A stretch of DNA of 23,070 nt from Saprospiraceae bacterium (GCA_020630895.1 JAHDII010000016.1:1-23070); one strand, 5' to 3'; numbered from the stretch's first letter, positions 1 through 9,461 are shown. The notes: generated from the sequence alone by a model not told the origin. Program-made: numbers and translations.

Positions 1-2
1 CG

Positions 3-476
3 CAATTAAATATTATTGATATTAACGCGATATGTATGTCAAATGATCAAAATATCTGGATTTATGATTTAAATAATTTTAAATTAAAAAAAATAAATCA
101 AAAAGGAGAAATTATTTTTGAAAGTGATAATATTTCTCAAGAAATAGAAACTAATTTTAACCCTATTTTTATGTTGGAAGCTAATGAATTTATTTATTTA
201 TATTTAAAAAATAATTTCATTCATCATTTTGATTATTTTGGAAAATTCATAGGAAAAAAACATCATCTTAAAAAAGATAAATTTCAAATTTCTAATCGAA
301 CTTTTATACAACATGATCAACAAACAATTCATTTATTTCATGATGAATATAATTTAGAAGAAGAACTCATTTTACCTTCCGAAAAAAGGAATACGATAGA
401 TGTCAATATTCAAAAAAATAATTTATATTTATTAGAAAAAAACAACTTAAGTATTTATACTTTTGAAAAAAAATAA
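3..476 (+). CDS. C-terminal part of a beta-propeller-like protein (5' truncated)
   Basis: The frame is open from the window edge through the first ATG at 36, with LNIIDINAIC encoded before it, so this is the 3' part of a longer gene and not a 146-residue protein starting at 36. The visible part holds short beta-strand repeats of the type NIWIYDLNNFKLKKINQKG and ends with LYLLEKNNLSIYTFEKK, which looks like the last blades of a propeller. From memory it resembles an uncharacterised Bacteroidota family with the same 'SNDNxxWxYDxxxFxLxKIN' blade, predicted to be exported. No catalytic motif is visible. The stop is 9 bases before the next gene, which suggests co-transcription. The function is unknown; the family resemblance needs the full sequence. 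Confidence 0.65.
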   Translation, partial: QLNIIDINAICMSNDQNIWIYDLNNFKLKKINQKGEIIFESDNISQEIETNFNPIFMLEANEFIYLYLKNNFIHHFDYFGKFIGKKHHLKKDKFQISNRTFIQHDQQTIHLFHDEYNLEEELILPSEKRNTIDVNIQKNNLYLLEKNNLSIYTFEKK

Positions 477-485
477 AATTTTGTT

Positions 486-668
486 ATGCGTTTTATTGTA
501 TATGCTGCTTTAATATATTTAGCTTATTCTACTTTTATCAAACCAATATTAAAAATAAAAGAACGTCAAGATAATGATCATGATTTGGATGATTTTTCTA
601 AAAAGAAAACAAAAGAACCTCTTTCTAATTCTGATGATGATTATTTAGATTATGAAGAAGTAGAATAA
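486..668 (+). CDS. small single-span membrane protein, DUF4834-like
   Basis: A 60-residue protein. Residues 2-20 form one hydrophobic helix (MRFIVYAALIYLAYSTFIKP); the rest is a charged, probably cytosolic tail with KKK and runs of Asp/Glu, ending YLDYEEVE. An N-terminal helix followed by a polar tail ending in '(Y/F)xDYEE(V/I)' is the plan of the small Bacteroidota DUF4834 family, whose function is unknown. It starts 9 bases after the propeller gene and is probably translated from the same mRNA. The assignment rests on layout and the C-terminal motif only. Confidence 0.6.
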   Translation: MRFIVYAALIYLAYSTFIKPILKIKERQDNDHDLDDFSKKKTKEPLSNSDDDYLDYEEVE

Positions 669-744
669 TCTTTCTATTTTTTCCATAAAGCTCAAAATAA
701 TGTGTAATTTTATAGTGTAAAAATATCATTCACTTTTTTATTTT

Positions 745-2904
745 ATGCTAATGTATTCAAAGAACGATCAACGTAGATTATTCCAACTTTCTAAAAGATT
801 ATTAAAAAATAAAGATATTCCTAAAGCCCTTGAAGTTTCTGCGGAAGTTCAAGACTTACACTATGTCATAAAATATCATGAATGGAAATATTATATTCAG
901 AATGATCCTGTTATTTCTGATTTTGAATATGACCACTTATTTAAAAGATTACAAGCTCTTGAAGCAGAATTTCCTCAATTTATTACATCGGATTCTCCAA
1001 CACAACGCGTATCACATGATCTCACAGAAGAATTTCCTTCAGTAGAACATTTAACTCCAATGTTGTCTTTAGATAATAGTTATAATGCAGAAGATTTAAT
1101 TGATTTTGATTAAAAAGTAAAACGCCAATTAGGTTTAGAAAAAGACATAGATATTGAATATGTAGTAGAGCCTAAATTTGATGGAGGAACAATAGCTTTA
1201 GTCTATGAAAATGATTTTCTAACAAGAGGGGCTACAAGAGGAAATGGAAAGTATGGCGAAGAAATGACCAATAATGCTAGAGTCATTCATACCATTCCTC
1301 TAAAAGCTGCATTTTCTATGTGGGATTTAGAAAAAGTAGAACTTAGAGGAGAAGTTTTGATTAAAATTGAAAATTTTGATAAAGTTAATCAAGAAAGAGA
1401 ACAAGCAGGACAATCTATTTTTGCGAATGCAAGAAATGCTGCTACAGGAGGATTAAGAATGAAAAATCCAAAGGAGGTAGAAAAAAGGCGTTTAGAAGCA
1501 TTTATCTATCAACTAGGATATGCGATTGATAAAAATGGTAGAGATGTATTAAGACAGTTTAAAACACATCATCAAAGTATAGAAGCTTTAGGAGAAATTG
1601 GTTTCAAAATTCCTATAGAAGGTTATGATAGAAAGCTATGCAAAAATATTCGTGAAGCGGCTGATTTTTGTAATTATTGGCAAGAACATAGAGATGAATA
1701 TCCTTATGAAATTGATGGAATGGTTGTTAAAGTAAATGATTTGAGTTTACAAGAAGAAGCAGGATATACAAGTCATCATCCTCGTTGGGCAATCGCTTTT
1801 AAATTTAAAGCCAAACAAGCCACCACTGAGTTATTAAATGTTGAATATCAAGTAGGAAAAATTGGTTCTATTACTCCTGTAGCCAAACTTCAACCTGTAC
1901 AATTAGCAGGAGTTACTGTTTCCAATGTTTCTTTACATAATGAAGATTTTATTCTTTCTAAAGATTTAAGAATAGGAGATACTGTTTTAGTAGAACGAGC
2001 AGGAGATGTTATTCCTTATATTGTAAAGGCAATGGAAGATTTGAGAGATGGTTCTGAAACGCCTATTGAATTTCCTCAATATTGTCCTATTAATACTCAT
2101 GAAGAAATAGAATTGATTAGAGTAGAAGGAGAAGCTGCTTGGCGATGTCCTTCTTGTACTTGTGGAGCTCAAGATCTCCAAAGAATGATATTTCATGTAT
2201 CTAAATCGGGAATGGATATAGATGGTTTTGGAAAAGCTTATGTAGAAAAATTTCAAGAAATGGGTTGGCTCAAAAAACTATCTGATATTTATCGTTTAGA
2301 TTATCAAGCAATTGCTGATTTAGAAGGTTTTGGAACACGTTCTTCTCAAAAATTACAAGAAGCCATTGACAAGGCGAAGAAAAATCCCATCAAAAAATTA
2401 TTACAAAGTTTAACGATTCATCATCTAGGAAAACGTGCTTCAGAAATTATTGCAGGAGAAATTAATCATGTTTTAGATTTGCAACATTGGGATGTAGAAA
2501 AATTTACTTCTATTAAAGATATTGGACCCGTTTTAGCTCAAAATATTATAGAATATTTTTCTAATAAAGAGCATATTCAATTATTAGAAGAAATGGAAGC
2601 TTTAGGAGTTAATCTAACTCAAACGGATGAAGATAAAAAAGCTGAACCTATTGAAGGAGGAATTCTTTCTGGAAAAACTATTTTATTTACAGGTAGTTTA
2701 CAACAAATGTCTAGAAATGAAGCCAAAAAATTAGCTTTAAGTCATGGAGCAAAAGCATTATCTGCGGTCAGTTCTAATTTGAATATTTTAGTAGTAGGTG
2801 AGAAAGCTGGTTCCAAATTAAAAAAAGCACAAGACTTAGGTACTGTTGATATTTGGTCTGAAGAAGAATTTTTAAAACAAATTAGTTCTTCTAGTGATTT
2901 TTAG
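745..2904 (+). pseudogene. ligA: NAD+-dependent DNA ligase LigA, interrupted by an in-frame TAA at codon 123
   Basis: LigA seals nicks in replication and repair using NAD+ and is normally essential. The same frame runs from the ATG at 745 to TAG at 2902-2904 (719 sense codons, about the family's usual length) with one TAA at 1111-1113. Before it lies domain Ia, which binds NMN (WKYYIQNDPVISDFEYDHL). After it come the adenylation motif EPKFDGG with the catalytic lysine at codon 144, the OB fold, a zinc finger (Cys447, 468, 471, 473, in a CPIN...CPSCTC variant of the usual CPxC...CPNxxC), helix-hairpin-helix repeats and a C-terminal BRCT domain from about codon 645. There is no ATG, GTG or TTG between the stop and the ATG at 1264, so neither fragment alone would contain the active site under a normal start. 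The protein is otherwise undecayed. A sequencing error, a very recent nonsense mutation or readthrough are all possible. ATG at 751 is an alternative start. Confidence 0.93.
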
Positions 2905-2935
2905 AAAAGGATATTCAGTAATATTCTTTTTATTT
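2905..2935 (+). terminator. rho-independent terminator of ligA
   Basis: The hairpin starts at the first base after the ligA stop. AAAAGGATATT (2905-2915) pairs with AATATTCTTTT (2920-2930) across a CAGT loop with one G-U pair, followed by TATTTT. Confidence 0.65.
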
Positions 2936-3235
2936 TAGACAATTTCTATCTTAAATTTCAATCAACTAGATGTTGGATATATCATCGTATCTGCAAAAAT
3001 TAGAAACATATAATCTTTGGAATAGGTTTAATGAAAAACTCTTGTTTTAAAAAACCAACATTTAATCCTATAAACATAAGTGTTTTATTGTCCTTAACAT
3101 GCCTCTTGAATTATTTAATTATATCTCTTAGTTTTGTACATCCAATTAAACCTAGATGAAATTATTAAGTCTTAAGTTTTAAAAAACTATTTTCACTTAA
3201 AATAAGATTTTTAAAGAACTTATAATAATAAGTAT
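2936..3235. other. gap between the ligA terminator and the sulfatase gene
   Basis: No convincing gene. The longest forward reading is 42 codons from the ATG at 3030 (MKNSCFKKPTF...), hydrophobic in the middle and without a recognisable motif. I found no exact TAnnTTTG box close to the downstream ATG, so the sulfatase promoter is not located. Confidence 0.5.
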
Positions 3236-6190
3236 ATGATACGAATATTACTTTTTCTTTTATTTACAATTATTAAAATTCATATATCCTTTTCTCAAAC
3301 AGACCCATTAAGACCCAATGTAATACTTATTATAGCAGATGACATGGGCACAGATGTCACTCCAGGATATTTAACTGGGAACACCCCTATGCCTGTCACC
3401 CCGAATATCGATGCCTTAAGAAGTAGTGGAGTTACATTTACTAATGCTTGGGCAACACCTCAATGTACTCCAACACGTGCATCTATTATGAGTGGGAAAT
3501 ATGGTATTAATACAGGTGTACAAAAAGTGCCGGGTCTTTTAGATGCGACAACGCATACTTCTATTTTTAAAGAATTAGCGAATCAAACAGCAAATGCATA
3601 TTCAGATGCAGTTATAGGAAAATGGCATATACATAATACAACGGATTATACACATCCTACTCAGCATGGTGTCGATTTTTATACTGGTGTATTTAATTCT
3701 TCAGTACCCGATTATTATAATTGGGATAAGTTAGTTGGTGCATCACTTGTAAATGAAACAACTTATGCTACTGAAGATTTTACAGACGAAGCTATTACTT
3801 GGGTAAATAGCAGAACTTCACCCTTTTTCTTGTGGCTAGCTCATGTAGCCCCTCATGCTCCATCACATGTTCCTCCTGTAGGAACTTATACTGTTAGTGC
3901 AACAAATTCATTTAGAAGATATGTTGCTTCTATAGAAGCAATGGATTATTATATAGGAAGATTATTCAGTAATATACCAACTCCAGTTTTAGATAATACT
4001 GTTGTTATTTTTATAGGCGATAATGGAACACCCAATAATCATCTAAAAAGTTATCCTGCTACAAGAGGAAAAGGTTCCGTTTATCAAGGAGGAATTAATG
4101 TACCATTCATTGTTTCAGGAAAAGGTGTAACTCGGGTTGGAGAAACAGAAAATGCAATGGTTAATATAGTAGATATTTATGCAACTATTTTAGAAATTGC
4201 AGGAGCTTCATTACCTGGAGGAATCTATAATAGTTTTAGTTTTCATCCATTACTAAGCAATTCTTCTGCTCCTCAAAGACCTTATAATTATATAGATTAT
4301 CAAAGTAAAGGAACTGGAGGAGATGACTTTGCCGTAAGAGATTCACAATATAAACTGATTCAATTCTCAGATGGAACAAGAGAGTTTTATGATTTAATAG
4401 CAGATCCTTTTGAATTGAATAATTTACTTCCATCCCTTTCTGTTGATGAACAAATAGCTTATGATGACTTAGTAATTGAAGCCACATATATTAGGACGGA
4501 CTGGTCTTGTAGAGATTTAATCCAAAATGGAATTGAAACATCTATAGATATAGGTGGAACATATTGTGCTGGTTTACCCGTTTGTACATATAATAATTTT
4601 ACTAGTACTACAAATATTGGTTGTTGTGATACTCCACTTCCTGACGAAAGTCAATATTCGGAAGCCGTTTATAATGGAGTTAGATATATATCCACAACTA
4701 ATTTCCCAGATCATGACTATTGTTATAATACACCTGCTCAAAAACCAACTCAAATATTTAGATATTTTGAAGTCAATGAAAATCCAACATTAGCAGCAGA
4801 AAAAACTTCAATTACTAATATTACAACTAATAGACCGGACATGTTTTTTGGTGTTGCTTTAAATGGAGTTAAAATGGCTCCTGCTCCTGCTACTCCCTTT
4901 ATTTTTGAAAATGCAAATACTGGTGAATTTAATTGGGATTGGATTTTTGAACCAACAAATAATCAAGGGAGTGGTCCAGATGTAGTAGGTTTAGATTGTT
5001 CTTCTGCTCATACAGGAAATCAAGGCTATCATTACCACGGTAATATGTTTGAATATGCAGAAAATATTCAAGCAGGTTTAAGTACAACAACAACAGCTCC
5101 TTCTGGTCCTATTCAAATAGGATGGGCTTCTGATGGTTTTCCTGTTTTATACCGTTTTGCTCCCGATGGTGTAGGTGGTTTAGCCTTATTACAGCCTAGC
5201 TATCGGTTAAAACCTGGTGATAGACCAGGTGATGGAATTAACTCTCCTTGTGGTCCTTATAATGGAAAATATACTAATGATTATGAATTTGTTTTAGGCT
5301 CTGGAGATTTAGATGAATGTAATGGAATTGCTAGGGATGTAACATTAAATACGGTTTGTGGTCCTCAAACATTTAATTATTTTTATGTGGTAACAGATAG
5401 TTTTCCTCAAATTTCTCGTTGTCTTTCAGGCACTCCAAATATTAGTTTTGATAATGGTACTGGATCAGAGAGTTGTTATAGACCGTTATTTCAACAAAAA
5501 ATTACATTAAATGCAGGAGAATCGATTAATGTAGGAACAAATACTTATAATTCTGTAGGGGAATATCAAGATATTATTAATAACTGGGATAGCTCATGTG
5601 ATTCAATGGTTGTTACAAGAATTACAGCCGTTTTGCCTCTTGCATTATTAGAATTTAATGCTAGATTATTACAAAATAATACAGTATATTTAAATTGGAC
5701 TACAACAGATGAAACCAATTTTAGTCATTTTATGATTCAAAAAAGTTTTGATGCTGTTACTTGGGAGGATATTAGTGAAGTTAGAGGTAAAGGAAATTTG
5801 AATGCTCTCAATTATTATTCTTTAAAAGATGAGATTTTTAATAATAATCCCATTATTTATTACAGATTAAAAATGGTAGATATAGATGGAACATTTAAGT
5901 ATTCTTCTATTCAATCTGTTGATATAAAAAGTTCAAATCATTATTCTATTTATCATGACTTTAGTAATAATGAAATTATTGTTCAATCTATTCATAAAGA
6001 CAGCGAATTATTAGAAATTTCTATTATGGATATTCAAGGAAAAGAAATTTATAAAAAACATATAACGATTCATAATGGGAAAAATATTGTTTTTAATAAT
6101 TTGAACCACTTGAGTCAAGGAATTTATTTAGTAAGAATTTCTAATCATCATAATTTAAACCTTGTTCATAAAATAATAATTAATCCATAA
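3236..6190 (+). CDS. exported sulfatase-YHYH fusion protein with T9SS type A sorting domain
   Basis: 984 residues. An N-terminal signal peptide (cleavage near Ser20-Gln21) is followed by a type I sulfatase domain (about 25-430). It has metal ligands in IIADDMG (Asp35, Asp36), the CTPTR motif with Cys77 as the expected formylglycine site, GKWH (Lys129, His131), HVAPHAP (His203, His207) and GDNG (Asp262, Asn263), all the usual catalytic positions. Residues about 450-730 match the YHYH family: NGVKMAP, the YHYH motif at 598-601, IGWASDGFPVLYRF, CGPYNGKYTNDYEF, VTDSFPQISRC. A 'GESINVGTNTY...CDSMV' segment, a fibronectin-like segment and a C-terminal sorting domain (DIQGKEIYKK...GIYLVRI) follow. 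It should be secreted through T9SS and may desulfate a polysaccharide; the substrate cannot be read from sequence. The role of the YHYH part is unknown. It is followed after 3 bases by the next gene. Confidence 0.93.
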   Translation: MIRILLFLLFTIIKIHISFSQTDPLRPNVILIIADDMGTDVTPGYLTGNTPMPVTPNIDALRSSGVTFTNAWATPQCTPTRASIMSGKYGINTGVQKVPGLLDATTHTSIFKELANQTANAYSDAVIGKWHIHNTTDYTHPTQHGVDFYTGVFNSSVPDYYNWDKLVGASLVNETTYATEDFTDEAITWVNSRTSPFFLWLAHVAPHAPSHVPPVGTYTVSATNSFRRYVASIEAMDYYIGRLFSNIPTPVLDNTVVIFIGDNGTPNNHLKSYPATRGKGSVYQGGINVPFIVSGKGVTRVGETENAMVNIVDIYATILEIAGASLPGGIYNSFSFHPLLSNSSAPQRPYNYIDYQSKGTGGDDFAVRDSQYKLIQFSDGTREFYDLIADPFELNNLLPSLSVDEQIAYDDLVIEATYIRTDWSCRDLIQNGIETSIDIGGTYCAGLPVCTYNNFTSTTNIGCCDTPLPDESQYSEAVYNGVRYISTTNFPDHDYCYNTPAQKPTQIFRYFEVNENPTLAAEKTSITNITTNRPDMFFGVALNGVKMAPAPATPFIFENANTGEFNWDWIFEPTNNQGSGPDVVGLDCSSAHTGNQGYHYHGNMFEYAENIQAGLSTTTTAPSGPIQIGWASDGFPVLYRFAPDGVGGLALLQPSYRLKPGDRPGDGINSPCGPYNGKYTNDYEFVLGSGDLDECNGIARDVTLNTVCGPQTFNYFYVVTDSFPQISRCLSGTPNISFDNGTGSESCYRPLFQQKITLNAGESINVGTNTYNSVGEYQDIINNWDSSCDSMVVTRITAVLPLALLEFNARLLQNNTVYLNWTTTDETNFSHFMIQKSFDAVTWEDISEVRGKGNLNALNYYSLKDEIFNNNPIIYYRLKMVDIDGTFKYSSIQSVDIKSSNHYSIYHDFSNNEIIVQSIHKDSELLEISIMDIQGKEIYKKHITIHNGKNIVFNNLNHLSQGIYLVRISNHHNLNLVHKIIINP

Positions 6191-6193
6191 TAA

Positions 6194-6637
6194 ATGAAGA
6201 CAATAATTTTATTTTTTACATTTATTTCTTCTCCTTTTTTTCATGATATTGAAATAGCTAAATTTGATGTTTATCAAGAAAATGATAACCTATATTTGAA
6301 TATTAAATTTGATAAAGAAGATTTAAATTTAGCATTAAAAAAAGATAAAGTCACAAAAAAAACAATTCAAAATTATTTAAATAAAAATACAACTTGGGTG
6401 ATCAATCATCAAAACATGAAATTTAAAGTCAATGAAATTTTAGAAGATAGACTCTTTTACCAAGTAAAATGTATATTTAATAAAACGATTTCTAATATAA
6501 AAAATATTGAGGTATATAATACATGTTTACTAGAGGAAACAAAAAAACATTCTAATATTATATCATTTCAACTCAATGGAAAAAATAGAACGTTTAGAAT
6601 GCATCAGCAGCGCAAAAAAATAAATGTAAATTACTGA
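6194..6637 (+). CDS. small exported protein, DUF6702-like
   Basis: 147 residues with a short N-terminal hydrophobic segment (MKTIILFFTFISSPFF) consistent with a signal peptide. The mature part shows the pattern of the Bacteroidota DUF6702 family as I recall it: an opening 'HDIEIAKFDVYQENDNLYLNI' strand pair, a central amphipathic helix, then 'NIEVYNTCLLEETKKHSNI' and 'FQLNGKNRTFRM' near the end. That family has no known activity. The upstream sulfatase ends in TAA TAA and this ATG follows at once, so the two genes are almost certainly co-transcribed and translationally linked. The family call is from pattern recall; the gene itself is secure. Confidence 0.8.
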   Translation: MKTIILFFTFISSPFFHDIEIAKFDVYQENDNLYLNIKFDKEDLNLALKKDKVTKKTIQNYLNKNTTWVINHQNMKFKVNEILEDRLFYQVKCIFNKTISNIKNIEVYNTCLLEETKKHSNIISFQLNGKNRTFRMHQQRKKINVNY

Positions 6638-6696
6638 TTTAAGGATCAAGCTATTCTCAATAATCTAAGGCTTTGATAATTAAGTAATTTTAGTGT

Positions 6697-6891
6697 TTGA
6701 GAAAAAACACACTCTATAAAATCTTAAGAGGCTCAAAAAACGGCAACTTTAATAAATTTAAAGTTACCGTTTCTCACTCTGTTCTCTTATATTATCATAA
6801 TGATAAAGGAAAAGATGATTGTTTAACAATATTGGTATTTAATAGAGAAATACTGGGCAGAAGTTATATCATATCTAATGATATAGATTGA
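6697..6891 (+). CDS. doubtful 64-codon reading frame with TTG start
   Basis: The frame opens with TTG after a TAG at 6691 and encodes a mixed-composition peptide (SHSVLLYYHNDKGKDDCLTI in the middle). I recognise no family. It runs through a strong inverted repeat at 6738-6772 and has no visible ribosome binding site. It may be a decayed fragment or chance. It is listed because it is the only candidate in this gap. Confidence 0.18.
   Translation: MRKNTLYKILRGSKNGNFNKFKVTVSHSVLLYYHNDKGKDDCLTILVFNREILGRSYIISNDID
6738..6772 (+). terminator. possible terminator hairpin of the sulfatase/DUF6702 unit
   Basis: AAACGGCAACTTT (6738-6750) faces AAAGTTACCGTTT (6760-6772) with one mismatch and a 9-base loop. 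It lies 100 bases past the end of the upstream unit. The following bases (CTCACTCTGTTCTC) are only partly T-rich, so terminator function is uncertain. Confidence 0.4.
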
Positions 6892-6953
6892 TATGACAAA
6901 AGTACTATTTTATTTTTGATTTGATGATTTTTAGGGGATTATTTGTGACATAA

Positions 6954-6996
6954 AAAAATACCTTTAGCCCTTTGAAATATTTTCAAAGGGCTAAAG
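6954..6996 (-). terminator. rho-independent terminator of the two-component operon
   Basis: CTTTAGCCCTTTGAAA (6962-6977) pairs perfectly with TTTCAAAGGGCTAAAG (6981-6996) over a 3-base loop. On the reverse strand the hairpin is followed by GTATTTTTTTATG, so it terminates the reverse operon that ends at 7025. Confidence 0.85.
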
Positions 6997-7024
6997 TAAA
7001 ATATTAGAATAGAAGATTATTGTA

Positions 7025-7777
7025 TTAAGAGTTGACTTCTTCTTCTTCCTTTACTAAAAGTTGAAATCCATTTCCATGAATATTAACGATTTCAATATTT
7101 TCGTCCCGTTTAAGATACTTTCTTAATTTTGTTACAAAAACATCCATACTTCTAGCTGTAAAATAATTGTCTTCTCCCCAAATTTTTGTAAGAGCTTCCG
7201 AACGAGGTAAAATATCGTTCATGTGTTGACAAAACATTTTTAATAACTGAGCTTCCTTTGGAGAAAGTTTATCTGTTTCTTCTCCTTGATAGGAAAGGAT
7301 TCGCAAAGGAAAATTAAAATGGAATTTAGTTCCAATATTAAATTCTTTTTGGTCATCTTCTTTTTTAATAACCGTTTGGCTTCTTTTAAGAACTGCTTGA
7401 ATTCGATATAATAATTCTTCAGAATTAAAAGGTTTTGAGATATAATCATCTGCACCTATTTTAAAACCTTGAAGTACATCATCTTTCAATGTTTTTGCTG
7501 TCAAAAAGATAATTGGCATTTCTTTATCTTGTTCTCTAATTTCTTTAGCAAGAGTAAAACCATCTTTTTTAGGCATCATTACATCAAAAATACATAAATC
7601 AAACTCTCCTCTTCTATAGCTGTCTAATCCAGCCATACCATCAGTAGCAAGGGTAACATTAAATTCATGCATTTCAAGATAAGATCTTAAAACATCACCA
7701 AAATTTTGGTCGTCTTCACATAATAAAATACGTGGGTTCGTTTCATTAGTCATATCAATTGAGTATTTTCTTATCAA
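7025..7777 (-). CDS. OmpR/PhoB-type response regulator
   Basis: A receiver domain (about residues 16-133 of the 250-residue reading) is followed by a winged-helix DNA-binding domain (about 150-245). Conserved receiver positions are all present: acidic pair Asp22-Asp23, phosphoacceptor Asp65 in FDVMMPKKDG, Thr93 in FLTAK and Lys115 in SKPF. The DNA-binding half shows LSPKEAQLLKMF and SMDVFVTKLRKYL. A second ATG at 7753 (MTNETNPRILLCEDD) gives a more typical N-terminus and may be the true start. It lies 33 bases after the kinase gene in one operon and should be its phosphorylation partner. The pair resembles RprXY of Bacteroides; orthology is not proven. Confidence 0.92.
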   Translation of the reverse strand: MIRKYSIDMTNETNPRILLCEDDQNFGDVLRSYLEMHEFNVTLATDGMAGLDSYRRGEFDLCIFDVMMPKKDGFTLAKEIREQDKEMPIIFLTAKTLKDDVLQGFKIGADDYISKPFNSEELLYRIQAVLKRSQTVIKKEDDQKEFNIGTKFHFNFPLRILSYQGEETDKLSPKEAQLLKMFCQHMNDILPRSEALTKIWGEDNYFTARSMDVFVTKLRKYLKRDENIEIVNIHGNGFQLLVKEEEEVNS

Positions 7778-7810
7778 ATTAATAACAAATAAGTTGCCAA
7801 ATATGCTGCC

Positions 7811-9373
7811 TTACTTTACAGCATAAGGAAAGAAGACTGTAAATTCGCTCCCTTTTCCAAGTTCACTTTTTACACTAATATTTCCTTTATGAGCTGAAGT
7901 AATAGCTTTAACATAGCTTAATCCAAGACCAAAACCTTTTACATCATGAAGATTTCCAGTATGCACTCGATAAAATTTATCGAAAATATGCCTTCTATCT
8001 TCATTTGTCATTCCAATTCCATTGTCTTTGACTATAATGTTAACGCCATTTCCAACATTTTCGGTTCTTACAATAATTTCAGGTGTTTCAGGAGTATATT
8101 TATATGCGTTATCTAATAAATTATTAACTACATTTGAAAAATGAGTCATATCTGCTTCTATAAACGAATTACTTGCGTTTAGGATTGCCCTAGCCTTGCC
8201 TCCTTTTTTCTCAACTCGCAAATTAATATTATTAATTGCCTGTTTGACGACTTCATGAACATCTACTTTAGTAAATTTAAGTTGAACATCTTTTTTATCC
8301 AAAAGAGCCATTTGAAGTACTTTTTCAACTTGTTTGTTCATCCTTTGATTTTCTTGCTTTATGATATTGGCAAAGCGTTGTACTTTAGCTGAATCTCCTG
8401 CAATCATAGGACTTGTAATAGAATCTGATGCTAAAGAAATCGTAGCAATTGGTGTTTTAAACTCATGAGTCATATTATTGATAAAATCTGATTTTATCAT
8501 AGATAACTTTTTCTGAGTAAAAATAACCTGTATTGTATATACAAAACAAAATAATATAATGGTAGTAAATAAAATAGCTGCAAATACAGTTGTCCATACA
8601 GTTCTCCATACATAACCTGATTTTCCTGGAAAATGAATCATTAAATATCCTGGAGGCTGAAGTTTTAAAGAACTTCTAAATAATAGAACGCTGTATTTAG
8701 AATTCAATAATTCTCTATTATCACTTGGCATTTTATCTAATTCAGGAAGAGATACGGCTTGAGAACCAAAATCATCTTCTGCACTAGCTACATAATTGTA
8801 TTTACCATCTCTAATTACAAAAGCTTTCTTATTGTTAGAATATACTCCATATGTATAATCTAACATGATGTTTCTATTGTGAAGTTCTTGTTTTAAATAA
8901 GTATCTAAATGTTCTACAAGTATTCTTTCCTCTATAGGATCGGGAGCATATAGTTCTTTAGTTAATAAGCGATCAATTAATTTTTGTTCTGCATATAATT
9001 TGTCCAATTTACAATTCGAACAAGAACATCCAATCTTTCCTGTATGCCCATAAGAAGAACTGAGGGTATCAAATCTATTTTTATTATAGGTGACACCTAT
9101 TTGTTCTGAATTATCTATAGAATAATCTGCTTGTTTTTTTGTAAGAGAAAAATTAGAAAATTTTTCTGGATTCCATATAGTTTGATCTATTCTTTTATCT
9201 TCTTCTACTTCTAATTTAGCTGCTACTTGGTTTAATGCTCTAAATACAGATTCATTAAAATGGTTTTCTTCTAGAGACATTCTTTCACTGATCCAATATA
9301 CTTGAAGTGCAATGATACCTATCAAAGCAATACTCATTAAACCAATAATTCTCCATATAGCACTTTTACTCAT
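7811..9373 (-). CDS. two-transmembrane sensor histidine kinase with cysteine motif in sensor domain
   Basis: 520 residues. TM1 is about residues 9-28 and TM2 about 259-284, leaving a periplasmic sensor domain of about 230 residues. The cytoplasmic part has the H box NMTHEFKTPIA (His303), N box NNLLDNAYKY, G1 DNGIGM, F box FDKFYRV and G2 GFGLGLSYV, so all kinase elements are intact. The sensor domain carries an unusual GCSCSNCK motif (Cys116, 118, 121), a possible metal or redox site. It is the first gene of the operon with the response regulator and is divergent from a PDZ protein that also has cysteine clusters. The signal sensed is unknown. It resembles RprX-type kinases. Confidence 0.93.
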   Translation of the reverse strand: MSKSAIWRIIGLMSIALIGIIALQVYWISERMSLEENHFNESVFRALNQVAAKLEVEEDKRIDQTIWNPEKFSNFSLTKKQADYSIDNSEQIGVTYNKNRFDTLSSSYGHTGKIGCSCSNCKLDKLYAEQKLIDRLLTKELYAPDPIEERILVEHLDTYLKQELHNRNIMLDYTYGVYSNNKKAFVIRDGKYNYVASAEDDFGSQAVSLPELDKMPSDNRELLNSKYSVLLFRSSLKLQPPGYLMIHFPGKSGYVWRTVWTTVFAAILFTTIILFCFVYTIQVIFTQKKLSMIKSDFINNMTHEFKTPIATISLASDSITSPMIAGDSAKVQRFANIIKQENQRMNKQVEKVLQMALLDKKDVQLKFTKVDVHEVVKQAINNINLRVEKKGGKARAILNASNSFIEADMTHFSNVVNNLLDNAYKYTPETPEIIVRTENVGNGVNIIVKDNGIGMTNEDRRHIFDKFYRVHTGNLHDVKGFGLGLSYVKAITSAHKGNISVKSELGKGSEFTVFFPYAVK

Positions 9374-9461
9374 AAATTTCTTGAGTGACTTAATTTAAGG
9401 CTTATAAAATAATTACGTTTTAAGTAAAAAATAGTTTAAAAACGCTAAAATAATAATTTTA

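Larger units (their letters stand above)
6638..7024. other. gap rich in inverted repeats between convergent transcription units
   Basis: Apart from the doubtful frame at 6697-6891, the gap holds three hairpins: 6738-6772, 6865-6885 (TATATCAT / ATGATATA) and the terminator at 6962-6996. It also has one copy of a roughly 19-base string (TAATCTAAGGCTTTGATAA at 6661-6679) that recurs with one change near 11313. No RNA gene was recognised. Confidence 0.5.

Noticed and set aside
1987..2256. 89-codon reverse reading frame inside ligA
   Set aside because: It lies opposite the conserved LigA zinc finger and OB region and has no recognisable motif.
745..2904. Alternative genetic code (TAA read as an amino acid) to explain ligA
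   Set aside because: Many other genes here end in TAA at the expected C-terminus, and no other conserved gene has an internal TAA.
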